Positions 10,301-18,778 of a DNA stretch of 64,000 bases are shown here, in pieces (the first letter of the stretch is position 1; the number at the start of each line of letters is the position of its first letter). The stretch lies in the NCBI GenBank assembly GCA_018806915.1, contig JAGKQI010000047.1, positions 1,054,001-1,118,000 on the forward strand, read 5' to 3'. Below the pieces are notes generated by a model. The model was not told the DNA's origin and searched no databases. It saw only the letters and a program-made list of their open reading frames with translations. Source of the stretch: Phytophthora colocasiae. Lineage: Eukaryota; Oomycota; Peronosporomycetes; Peronosporales; Peronosporaceae. Position numbers and translations under genes: made by a program.

Positions 10301-12779
10301 GGCAGTTATCGAACGTGTTGACAATTCCGGAGTGATACTGATGCACGTAGATCTGGATCTGGCTTCGTGGTTTTCATTGGTGAAGATGGAATCCAAGGAC
10401 ACTCCCGCAGTTACAGACGATATTCCCCCAAAAATCGAGTTAGCGTGGCGTTTTTCTCAAGAATTAGTCCAGCATTCTAGTTTTGTTCCAGCCAAGGTTG
10501 CTCGTGCAGCAGAATCGGTGGAGAAACTGCTGAGTGTTCTGGCGAGTACTAAATCGGTTGTTCACACAATCGTTCTAGTGAGCGAATTAAGTCGGCCGCC
10601 TCTAACAAGACAAATGTGCACACTACTTCGCTCTGCCGCCCAAGCAGAGCTTAAATCGAGAGCAGCTGCAACAACCGGAGATTCAGAAGAAAGCAAACTA
10701 CAGGAAGGTGAGAGGATGAACGAGGCAGCAGAAGAAGATACCATGAACAGCTTGCTCCAGAATTTGGCTTCACAACTTTCTCTTCGAAGTGTTGCACAGG
10801 TAGTTCAGCGAGCGATCAAGAAAGATGTTGTGTTTTGCTCTGCAATCGAGGAAGTGCAAGGCCAGATTGAGATCAGTCGAAAAGAATTGCAGCTGAATAC
10901 GTCTGCATCCCTCGAAGTGGCTGAGAACGAGGCCTCTGACACAAGCGTCGAAGAAAACACACTAGGGATACCTCCTAGGATTCTGCTGCTTGAGCACCTT
11001 GATGAAGCTGGTATGGACCTTATCACGCATGCTTCCCGTAAGCGTGAGCTGGCATCAAAACCCGTTACTCCTGCTCCAGTTGAGCCACAAAAGCCCGTGG
11101 CTGGAGGAAAAAAAACCTCCGTCGCTACTCCTGCTAAAGGAAAACCCAATACACCTTCAGCTCCCGTTCCACCTCCAGAAAACCCACCCTCAGTGCTTGA
11201 CGTTACCAAACCGGAACTTACTAGGAAGGAATTAAGTGAGCAAGGCACCAGAGCACTGCGAGACCAGTTTGCGCATATCGCAATCGCGTGTGTCCTGGAT
11301 GGAGTTCCGTCTCAGCAGCGCGAAGGGAGTTTTGCCTTTGCACCGAAGCTAGACGACCCCCACCCGCCAATTTTAACATTTGCGGGACCAATGTTTTCTC
11401 AAGAATTGGCGACATGGTCTCGCCTGTTGCAGCCAACGCTTGGCGATCAACCCACCCTCATTACTGCTGTTGTTGGTGGCAAGTGTCTGGAGTCCAAGCT
11501 ACGACTAATTGACGGTTTGATCGAGTTAGTCCACGAGATCTACTTCGTCGGTGAAGTTGCCATGAGCCTGTACCGAGTTCTGCATACGAAGCGACTGAAG
11601 ACAGCCCCACTTAGCCAAACCAGTGCGATACATCAAGAAGCGGATGAAGAGCTTGAAGAAGATGCAGAAGACACAAATGTTGATGTCGGGACCACAGGGG
11701 ATGCTGTAGGAAAGGATGCAATTGAACTCGACAGCGAAAAGCATTCTGGTGCAGTTGACGGAGTTCATCCCAGGGGTCTTTGGGATATCCTTGTGCCGGC
11801 AGTGCAGAAGCTCCAGCAGAAAGCCAGTCGCAAGTGTGTTCGACTTCTGTTGCCGTTGGATTGGATTGTCGGTGAGACCCCACTAGAAGAAAATACTGAA
11901 ACTGCTGCTGATGAAGACAATGACGACGAAGAATCCGAAGAAGAAAAGGAAGAAGAGGAGGAAGAAGATAACGGTGGGCGTAAACGTAGGGCATCAGCAC
12001 TGAAAAGTGCTAGGCAAAAGCCCATAGTGGAACCTGATCATGTGGATACGTTTGAGCAGAAATCCCGTACTATTTACGACGGCGACAGAGCGCATGTTGT
12101 TCTTGGCCACGGACTCGCATCTGATGCTGGTTGGCAAACATTCCAGGAGGTTACAACGCAATGCTTGGCGAATGCTCGTGTGACTGAGGGGAAGAAGGGC
12201 GTGTTAGTTTCGTTAAGGTCTGAGTCAGAAAGTGACGACATAGATGAGGAAACTGATCCTGAAGCGGTTCACAAGCCTTCTCCAGCGAAGTTTGGCTATG
12301 AATGGACATTCCGCGGATTGGACGTAGGTCCGATCGCAATGACATCTCTTGCGTCGCTGTTGAGGAAAAATACCGGGTCGAAAACCCGAGAAGATGGAGG
12401 CTCAGCTGACGCCTCGAGAGCGCTCATCATTCACGGCGTCTGTGGTGCTGTGGAGTTCCGCGAATTTTGCGTTGGCACGAATCAGCTACTGCGGATTCTC
12501 CAGGATTACCCTCCGTCTGACATCTTCATTGCTGGGAGTTCAACAGCTACTTGGCTTCGACAGCTGGAGAATGATCAGCTTAATAACGTGGCTTCAGGAC
12601 AAGAAAAGAAGGACGCGGAAGCTAACTCTACTGCTATCGACACTGAGAAAGCAGTACTACACCGCAGAGTAGTGGACGACCGAACAGTGCGTAATGCACG
12701 GGTGCTGAAGCAGCTTGTAGCAGCCAAGCCGCATGCAATACTCGCAAGCTTGGTATCTTCCGAACAGCAAAATGGCTGA
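7395..12779 (+). CDS. MYCBPAP-type ciliary central-apparatus protein fused to a degenerate phosphoglycerate-kinase domain
   Basis: This intronless gene encodes 1,794 aa. Start 7395 (MNESMSK) was preferred over the upstream in-frame ATG at 7272, which lies inside the divergent ankyrin gene. The N-terminal ~750 residues match the layout of MYCBP-associated protein: a basic helical N-terminus, then an Ig/ASH-like beta segment near residue 445 (LRLSFYTPVGEQEQRSLSITN). MYCBPAP (FAP147 in Chlamydomonas) belongs to the C2a projection of the axonemal central pair. Residues ~775-805 are an acidic linker. From ~970 to the end the order of motifs is that of PGK: ILMHVDLDLA (RVDFNVP), VTDD, VLVSELSRPP (SHLGRP), AVVGGKCLESKLRLIDGL (GGxKVxxKI), YFVGEVAMSLYRVL (GGGMAFTF), LLPLDWI, FRGLDVGP (DIGP), HGVCGAVEF (NGPPGVFE) and IAGSSTATW (GGGDTAT). 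The nucleotide-binding glycines are largely replaced, so a pseudo-enzyme is inferred. Acidic and Pro-rich insertions interrupt the fold. Confidence 0.8.
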   Translation: MNESMSKSSLASSIEKPSTANSISSPNGRKTRTIIVARTIPEETAKVSPAATRGEGVSSVVNQQHARDARSGKLASYAALGGDEDVERFDKFLAEQRGLPSASELRAAATSPHHMVASMKRKTMSRIQLEGLDIEAAAAGEDAATRKFMQQEIESDARKRRDEAVAHRKWLNSLPIHERVSQQRQHNALRKWRQTNREWETFKTRAARRLGKTPQELVMSKAAAYREQREMYDALQKAKPLSDKVGGDIWLVSLRNEGTRYVPVGNIFSGLFCPIRESTNLGPRVRRPLDYHDNDGNREQESSRPMSKLEKRSLNLLERKKWRLRKQLEMIQPHEIGCSSTSHLSVGTEDLFAWASGATEKFGGDSNEEGSVQSCSTEIDEAARRRRLRSYASPSSPKSVTKCNQFAGPSLRISHVADENDDAGKTSASDAIRKVNTPETCLPPLRLSFYTPVGEQEQRSLSITNDGNTIVHYQWWRAPFEDAKLTSHLRGNRSRNEEQELERFTTTSVSTPGGTLLPGETQRFIFSFESSKAGIYLEKWLLDADPKPRICFDGTPQDFELGAELPVEVRLSCVAEDNFVAWRGRAMQLTCVERRESHFFVASLVDEILDGVRPPEPVTFDELMPREDVSRFYDQNGSSEFSDVYYSPDLVRDCYALYERAQGVLRRLVPTPPPAVEESNPNEEDAANDGADATYKTSDAVPPVISEQNGSAEGINTRVEELQDNTLDAVLPADPVDEWNWRLETLRKLCKTADEAQHVHKRRLTQQLIKEFEDVEEEDENEDEEEGGDESDDGGDDVEDDDDNGESTAVKSPRLTQQEVRQAERLARRKALEDEIQALEPNLQESFDTLRFSACTAPYTSSRLQERLFERIGSLCSETPVVCEIAMAMHIGAAAQTVKVEGVGELLTRAIDEAIGGDQDHQSLFEQERRRVQKMWIDAKSSYSSMCQWMTKVAVSTSQLPPVDTPVEGAVIERVDNSGVILMHVDLDLASWFSLVKMESKDTPAVTDDIPPKIELAWRFSQELVQHSSFVPAKVARAAESVEKLLSVLASTKSVVHTIVLVSELSRPPLTRQMCTLLRSAAQAELKSRAAATTGDSEESKLQEGERMNEAAEEDTMNSLLQNLASQLSLRSVAQVVQRAIKKDVVFCSAIEEVQGQIEISRKELQLNTSASLEVAENEASDTSVEENTLGIPPRILLLEHLDEAGMDLITHASRKRELASKPVTPAPVEPQKPVAGGKKTSVATPAKGKPNTPSAPVPPPENPPSVLDVTKPELTRKELSEQGTRALRDQFAHIAIACVLDGVPSQQREGSFAFAPKLDDPHPPILTFAGPMFSQELATWSRLLQPTLGDQPTLITAVVGGKCLESKLRLIDGLIELVHEIYFVGEVAMSLYRVLHTKRLKTAPLSQTSAIHQEADEELEEDAEDTNVDVGTTGDAVGKDAIELDSEKHSGAVDGVHPRGLWDILVPAVQKLQQKASRKCVRLLLPLDWIVGETPLEENTETAADEDNDDEESEEEKEEEEEEDNGGRKRRASALKSARQKPIVEPDHVDTFEQKSRTIYDGDRAHVVLGHGLASDAGWQTFQEVTTQCLANARVTEGKKGVLVSLRSESESDDIDEETDPEAVHKPSPAKFGYEWTFRGLDVGPIAMTSLASLLRKNTGSKTREDGGSADASRALIIHGVCGAVEFREFCVGTNQLLRILQDYPPSDIFIAGSSTATWLRQLENDQLNNVASGQEKKDAEANSTAIDTEKAVLHRRVVDDRTVRNARVLKQLVAAKPHAILASLVSSEQQNG

Positions 12780-13189
12780 AATCTTTGCGTTCTTGGTGCA
12801 AATATCAATGCAAACTTGAGGTCATATGGACGTATTTCGGTGGAGGCATGCCCAATATGGACGCATTCTGTGGCAGATACGAGTTCCAGATGATATTTTG
12901 GAGAGTTTTTCTGTCTGCCCCCTCTTGTGGCCATTGTGGAATGGATATATTTACGTGGACTTCCTGCTGTCATAAGACTTGACACATTTGGATGGTCTAC
13001 AGATAATTGCATGTTGGCCGATCAAAGCGACCATTCGTGTTGGCCGCTTGCGACCGCAATGTGACTTGACTATCCACAAGCGACTACAGATGTACACGTG
13101 CATCGCGACAATGAATGAGATAACACCAGCACACATGTAGCCACGGGACTTCACGTCGATTGCAGGGACATACCGGTAGTTCATCATCG
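12780..13189. other. Intergenic, no gene recognised
   Basis: About 410 bp lie between the ciliary gene and the Inr of the first secreted repeat protein. Only short unconserved open frames occur. Several near-repeats of the word TATGGACG/ATATGGACGCATT are seen around 12828-12865, but no convincing regulatory structure. Confidence 0.5.
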
Positions 13190-13204
13190 TCATTATCCAA
13201 TTTT
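13190..13204 (+). promoter_or_regulatory. Oomycete initiator-like element (TCATTATCCAATTTT)
   Basis: The sequence fits the oomycete core-promoter consensus TCATTYYNCAWTTT at all but one position and lies 55 bp upstream of the start codon of the secreted repeat protein at 13259. That is the usual distance for transcription initiation in Phytophthora. The start site itself has not been mapped. Confidence 0.6.
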
Positions 13205-13258
13205 CGTAGGCGCACCAAGTTCTTTATCTGGCTTCCCTGTTCGACTCCATCAATCGGT

Positions 13259-14324
13259 ATGCTGTCTACTAAAATGCTGCTCAGGCTGCTCGTAGTTGCA
13301 GTCGCACTATCCAGTGCCACAGCAAACGCCCCTTCTGGCAAGTCACCCGAGTGCCAGGTTGCTGACAATAATGTGACGCCAGCACCAACAGCCCCTTCCG
13401 GTCAAGGCACAATCGGAACCGACAAGAGCACAACGCCAGCTCCAACAACCCCTTCGAGTCCAGACACAACTGGAACTGACAAGAGCGCGGTAGATGGGAG
13501 CTCTGACACCAAGCAAGAAAATAGCAGCAGTGGTGCATCACCTGCAGATAGTGCCGATCACGGCGGAGCAAATGGCGGAGTCCACGGAGGCGCGAACGGT
13601 GGCATTAGCGGTGGTGCTAACGGTGGCGTTCACGGCGGTGCGAACGGTGGCGTCAACGGACAAGTCGACGGTAGTGCCGACATTGGAGCTGGTGGCAGCG
13701 TGAGCGGCGGTGCTAACGGTGGCATTAGTGGTGGTGTCAATGGCGGCGTCCACGGAGGCGCGAACGGTGGCATCAACGGCGGTGCTAACGGTGGTGTCAA
13801 CGGACAAGTCGACGGCAGTGCCGAACATTGGAGCTGGTGGCAGCGTGAGCGGCGGTGCTAACGGTGGCATTAGCGGTGGCGCCAATGGAGGCGTCCACGG
13901 AGGCACGAACGGTGGCATTAATGGTGGCGCTGGTGGAGGTGTCCATGGTGGTGTTAACGGCGGCATCAACGGCGGTGCTAACGGTGGCATTCACGGCGGT
14001 GCCAACGGTGGCGTTCACGGAGGAGCAAATGGCGGTGTCAACGGACAAGTCGACGGCAGTGCCGACATTGGAGCTGGTGGCAGCGTGAGCGGCGGTGCTA
14101 ACGGTGGCATTAGCGGTGGCGCCAATGGCGGCGTCCACGGAGGCGCGACCGGTGGCATTAATGGTGGCGCTGGTGGGGGTGTCCATGGTGGTGCTAACGG
14201 TGCCGTTAGCGGTGGCATAAATGGCGGTGTTCAGGGTGGAGCGGACGGTGACGCAAATGGTGTGGCTGGCCTCGACTTCTCTAAACTGGTAGGCGAGAGG
14301 ATTCGCCGTTTACGGGGATTCTAA
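13259..14324 (+). pseudogene. Secreted Gly/Asn/His-rich repeat protein, interrupted by a one-base frameshift
   Basis: The ATG at 13259 opens a signal peptide (MLSTKMLLRLLVVAVAL, cleavage near TANA) and a Thr/Pro/Ser-rich mucin-like segment with two TPAP motifs. A long Gly-rich region built from GGANGGVHGGANGGI-type units follows. Two larger blocks end with GQVDGSADIGAGGSVSGG. At 13824-13825 one extra A (ccgaacattgg, where the parallel repeat copies at about 13676 and 14061 read ccgacattgg) throws the frame into a stop about 12 codons later (13859-13861). The other frame continues the same repeat pattern without a stop to 14324 and ends in a basic tail (RIRRLRGF). The break is therefore recent, strain-specific, or a sequencing error. 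The N-terminus resembles that of the gene at 18779. No enzymatic domain is seen; a cell-surface or wall-associated role is only a guess. Confidence 0.75.
13560..14260 (+). repeat. Imperfect Gly-rich coding tandem repeat, nested units
   Basis: The short unit is about 12-24 bp (ggcggtgctaacggtggc and variants, encoding GGANGG). A higher-order block containing caagtcgacgg...gccgacattggagctggtggcagcgtgagc recurs near 13660, 13805 and 14045. Such nested coding repeats change copy number readily. Confidence 0.85.
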
Positions 14325-14617
14325 GACCTCTCAATGACTTGCTTGGCTTGATCTTGCGTAAGCACAATACAATGTTGGATGTTAGCATTTACGGTGTTGT
14401 ACGTTGTTTTTTTACTGCCATGGGTAACAGAAGCCACTTTAAAAGCAAGTGTTGTGAAAACATGCTTCCAGTGCATAATGAAGCGAATGTTAACAGTCTT
14501 AGTTGCTAGTCGAAAAGGATGCCTATCTTTTTAACCACCGACATCCCATCGCCAAGACGTCCCCAGGCAATGTTTTCACTTGGTAATTTCTTCGCACTGC
14601 TTGCTACAGAATGTGGG
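14325..14617. other. Intergenic gap up to the piggyBac insertion
   Basis: About 290 bp after the broken repeat gene. No coding potential or regulatory motif stands out. Confidence 0.5.
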
Positions 14618-14637
14618 TTAACACCCTGTGTCCGAAC
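14618..14637. repeat. piggyBac left end: TTAA plus terminal inverted repeat
   Basis: TTAA at 14618-14621 is followed by a 16-bp imperfect inverted repeat (14622-14637) that pairs with the right end at 18039-18054. Confidence 0.8.
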
Positions 14638-14763
14638 GGTACTCGCCCAAAACGAGTAAGCGAAAGTCGTAAGATACACCATTGATGGGATACTTCGTAT
14701 TTGTATTCGACATGTGTTTGCCTCAAGGATAGGCAGTATAACTTTTTAACAGGTTTTCCGCTC

Positions 14764-14786
14764 AATGTCGTAAGTCTGACGACATT
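14764..14786. repeat. Subterminal palindrome, left side of piggyBac
   Basis: The arms AATGTCG and CGACATT are separated by 9 nt. Related words occur at about 14666 (gtcgtaag) and 14808 (aatgtcgtcag) on this side and at 17991 and 18022 on the other. They are candidate transposase-binding sites, by inference from position and repetition. Confidence 0.7.
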
Positions 14787-14968
14787 GTGTATCTTCAGCC
14801 GCCGTCCAATGTCGTCAGTATCGACGAACACGGTCAACCGACCAGTGAAGTGATGCACGATCGGGTCAGTCATTTTAGAAAACGCAAGGAAGAAGGTACA
14901 TCAGCTCAAGGATTTTTGCATTCAATTACACGAAACTAAACGGTCATCACTTGATACGCAGGCAAGGC

Positions 14969-17832
14969 TCACTCCTCATTGCTGTCATTGTCTCCGTCGG
15001 CGCTGTTCCCTCCGTCACTAGCTTGGCTGCGCCGAAGCAGGAGCTCTCGTCGTGTCTGCTTTCGTTTGCCAGCAGTCTGACCGGGTCGGCGGAGAACAAC
15101 ACGCTTCCCCAAGTTGGTTGGGATTGCTTGGCCTGCTCCAAAGTCGTCGTGCCAAATTTCGTAACAGGTCTTCGCGACACCGTTGTAGTCGCGGCGAATC
15201 CGATTACACAACCAGCACTTTGCGTTGTCGATAGAACAGCGTTCGCAAAAGTACGTCGTAGCGTACGACTTCTTCTTCCCTGTGCGCAAGAGGCCGCATA
15301 CCTTGCATGACCGCTGACGTCTCTTCTGGACGCCACTAACTGTTACCCAGTCTTCCGACTGCTGGAGCCCGTGAGCAAGACGAACAGGCGCCCGCTTTCG
15401 CTTCTGACTGGATGGGGGTGGTGTTACTTTCACACCTGCAAAATCTTCCGCCTTCAATTGAAGGAGCTGGTTTTGAAGCACCGAAAACCACTCCGACCGT
15501 TTCATCGCTACAGTCCCTTTAATCCTGGCGCCCTCTTTGTGCGAAAGATACGCGTTTACGAGTGCAAGATCAAGGAAGCCTAAAAAGAGGCTTTTGTAGT
15601 ACTTTGTGAATCGCGTCGACATCTGAAGAGAGTAAGACTGGAGTCGGAGTTGATCGTGCCGATCGACTCCACCCATCCAGTTCTGGTAGTCGTTTACTGC
15701 AGACGGACACTCTACTTGAATCGCACCAACTCGCCGGACCTTTCTCTCGATAGTAGAGGGCGCCATCACTGATCCGGTGCATAAGTAGTATACTGGCTTT
15801 CTATCCCACCAGAGGCAGGCAATCATGCTCGGGACATCCACCGAGCGCGAGAAGAGGAAGGTTCCACGGGGAATACTCGCAGGACGCGTCTTGTTTCCAG
15901 CCTTGATGGCCTTGTTGAACCCAATGCGATTTGTCATAACCGTCCCAACCACGTACGTTTGCATCTTGAGGAGCTCGACAGCTAGGAGCACTGATGAATA
16001 ATACCGGTCAATGACGATTGCATGCCACGGGTGGCGCAATTGTGGAGTGAGAACACACTTCAAATTCCTCACCACCGCTGCTGCTCCAGTCTTGCAGTCA
16101 AATCCAGTTTCAACACCATCTACATTGTCGCGTTTACCTACGTAGACTTCAAATCTAGATAGATACCACATAGACAACGGTTGAAGTTGATACAATCCGT
16201 CAGTTACGACATAGATAACAGCGCAAAAAAATACCTGTGGCAGTAGGCAGTCTTAGCGTCACACAACATAAACAGTTTGGTCCCGTATCTGTGAGGCTTA
16301 TCAGCCATGAACATCCGAGTGGTGTTGCGTCGCGACGTGGCAGGCAGCACACCTTCGTCGAATGAAAACACCGCAGGCAAAGACCAACCTGCCAAGAAGC
16401 GTTGCTGGATCGTATCGACTACTGGACGCAGTTTCCAGAGCTTGTCACGTCCGTGGTCTGCTGTGTTGTCAACGAAGTGGAGGTCACGCAGGATGCTGCG
16501 ACACCTATCGCGGCTCATGTAACGTCCAAAGAGGCCGGCAGGAATGGCTCCATCCTCGACCATGGACCAGTGTGCGGCAAAGCGCCTCTTCTGTGGGCAA
16601 AGCATCCTAGCGACCAGTAGCCCGACGACATAGAGGATCTCGTGTACTCCATAAGCTTGCACCGCCTTCAAGCGCCGAATAATTTGCACAACAGTCTCAC
16701 GATGACGCCAAGTTTGCCGGGCAAATATCTTTTCTGCACGTTTTTCAACTTGCTGAAGACTGTATCGATTCGTCTCCGTAGTGATTCTAACCCACAATGG
16801 CTTCGGCATGAAATAAAATAGCGTAAGTAGAGGCGAACGCCAAACGTCGAGCAGGCCACCAACGGGTGTAACATCCTCATTGTTCAATCCTGGGTAGGCA
16901 GGAGAATCCAGCTCATACTCTGAAGAAACAGGAGTCCATTGCATTGATCGTAGAGCTTCCTGCCGACCGCGGAGAGCTGTAGTACTCAATGAATTGTTAC
17001 CAACTTGTAGAGACGCGAGGAAAGACTCATCCAGGTTGCTTGCATCGCTATCAGAGAGTGTGTCACCCTGTTCATCTATCTCGATGCCTATCGTCTCGAA
17101 GTCATCATCGCAGATGGCTTCACCATCGCTCTCCTCGGAGCTGAGATCCTCATACTCGCTGCTGTTCTTACCATCCTGTAAAATATTGACGTCAATTTCC
17201 GGTTTCACCGGTACGCCAGGTTTGTCGAGGAGGAGGGTGCGTACTTCACAGCGGGATTCGGGGACAGCTGCACGCTCGGCTTCTTCATCGCTTTCTAATC
17301 CCGATGCCTCAGAGAGCAAGTGCAACCCCGCAGCAGCGACTCTCTGATCGTTGTCAGGTTGAAGATCACCGGGGGAGAGGTTAAATGCTCTTGCTACTGC
17401 AGTCTGCGAAAGCTCAACTTCCGACTCACTGGAAGTGCCGAACAGTTTGGCGATTGTGTTCTGGGATAGCAGATCACCGGTTTCAATTTGGGAGGGTCTA
17501 ATGGCAATGTCGTCGCCACTCCCTGCGCTTTCGAGCTGCCGTGTTTCCTCGAGGACTTGGCTATTTTGATCAGTAACCAGCGACGCTGCGTCGCTTTCGT
17601 TTTCGTCAAGCAATCCGGATCGAAAGGAGTAATTAATGACAGCGGTCTCACCGATGAGTGCTTTAGAATTGTCAGGAGTAATGTACGTCCAGTCATTCTG
17701 GATCCCCGTAGGCCGTCTTGACTTCCACCCCGCCGCCCTAAGCTGCCTCCACAAGTGTCCAAAGTCAACATCACGTGCGACCGCAGCTGGGGCGGCGCGT
17801 CTTCCGCGACGACTTGACCGCTTGCTCGCCAT
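14969..17832 (-). CDS. piggyBac transposase (DDE/D superfamily), 2 exons, apparently intact
   Basis: Exon 1 is complement 16235-17832 and exon 2 is complement 14969-16154. An 80-nt GT-AG intron (16155-16234) rejoins what otherwise look like two frames, giving 927 aa. The N-terminal ~330 residues are acidic and poorly conserved. The catalytic core contains the expected aspartates: FSFDEGVLPATS (Asp492), VIDRYYSS (Asp582, the family's DNFFTS-like motif) and GGVDRHDQLR (Asp697, with Asp700 nearby). The C-terminus carries a cysteine-rich zinc-binding domain (CKVCGLL...CERC...CWLC), typical of piggyBac/PGBD proteins and used for binding the transposon ends. All key residues are present, so catalytic competence is plausible. 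The intron contains a copy of the subterminal motif TGTCGTAACTGACG. Confidence 0.88.
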
Positions 17833-17990
17833 CCAGCAGATTCTCGAATGAGTGGCCCGTATCCACGATCAGCCTGATCCCCCTCCCCTGACCTGGTTAT
17901 GTGTTTTTTTCCGAAGGACCTCTCACACCTTATTTCTGGCAAGACACTTGATTAAAGTATTCCAAGCCAATTTCGTATATACTTCACACA

Positions 17991-18009
17991 ATGTCGTAAC
18001 TGACGACAT
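17991..18009. repeat. Subterminal palindrome, right side of piggyBac
   Basis: ATGTCG-taactga-CGACAT, followed 12 bp later by a related copy (aagtcgtaagtgacgacgtc, 18022-18041). It matches the left-side palindrome at 14764. Confidence 0.7.
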
Positions 18010-18038
18010 AGCAGAATCAGGAAGTCGTAAGTGACGAC

Positions 18039-18058
18039 GTCCGGAACCAAGGTGTTAA
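18039..18058. repeat. piggyBac right end: terminal inverted repeat plus TTAA
   Basis: This is the reverse complement of the left terminus (12 of 16 positions identical), followed by TTAA at 18055-18058. Confidence 0.8.
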
Positions 18059-18682
18059 TGACATCAGAGTCATACAACCGCACCCATGCGCCGCCTTTCT
18101 TCGCCAGGAAGAGCTTCATATTCTTTGTGTTGACAATTCTCAGGCCGTTTGGTTTCTTCATCTTGATTGCCTTCTTCAACCCACTTACTCGTCTCGATTT
18201 TCATAGGAAACGTAGGTCCCCAACGATTGCACAAAAGAGCTTTACCATCATTTCTTAAGGGGGCAAATTTAGGGATGAAAGTGACAGGGAATCTGCTACA
18301 TATATTAATCTGCTAGGGATACACCCGTGGAGGCATTGTTCAAAACTGAGTGAGAAGAATTAAGATCCCAGTTTTTTTACTTTGAAACAAGCAACATCTT
18401 GTAAATGCTATTACCGAACGAAAACGTAATTTCAACAGGATAAGATCAAGTACCTTATCACTCCTAATAGCTCGAAGGAAGCAGAGAGAATTTGCCATTG
18501 CGTGCTGGTATAGACTGTAACAGATGAAGATTCTTATGCCGTGCCTCACTAAGATGTGAATAGGCAGCCGAGGCACATCTAGTGTGCCCCCAGAGGTTGT
18601 GACCATCAGATTTGCATACGATACATCCGAAGTGGAATCCACTGGCCTATTGTGGCAGCTTCACTTGCGAGCTTTCGTCAGT
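18059..18682. other. Intergenic, no gene recognised
   Basis: About 620 bp between the transposon and the Inr of the large secreted repeat protein. It contains only short frames and no recognisable motif. Confidence 0.5.
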
Positions 18683-18697
18683 TCATTATCAATTTTT
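18683..18697 (+). promoter_or_regulatory. Oomycete initiator-like element (TCATTATCAATTTTT)
   Basis: A near match to the oomycete Inr consensus (one base shorter in the spacer), 82 bp upstream of the start codon at 18779. It is almost the same sequence as the element in front of the related gene at 13259. Confidence 0.5.
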
Positions 18698-18778
18698 CAC
18701 TCGCTTAGTCGAGTCCTAGTCTCGTTCCTGTCAGTCTCCGTGAACCGTCTCGTCCTCTTCCTTTCCGAAACAACAAGA

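Larger units (their letters stand above)
14618..18058 (-). mobile_element. Complete piggyBac-type DNA transposon with TTAA target duplications
   Basis: The element is 3,433 bp (14622-18054) flanked on both sides by TTAA (14618-14621 and 18055-18058), the diagnostic piggyBac target. Its ends are imperfect inverted repeats: left CACCCTGTGTCCGAAC, right (reverse complement) CACCTTGGTTCCGGAC, with 12 of 16 positions identical. Both ends carry subterminal palindromes built on TGTCGTAA/TGACGACA. One gene fills the interior on the minus strand: an apparently intact transposase with one intron. Intact coding sequence, clean target duplications and recognisable ends suggest a fairly young, possibly active insertion. 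It sits between two related secreted repeat-protein genes. Confidence 0.88.

Noticed and set aside
16155..16234. Transposase first taken as a pseudogene split into two frames
   Set aside because: A GT-AG intron of 80 nt joins them in phase across the conserved core, so the gene is treated as intact.
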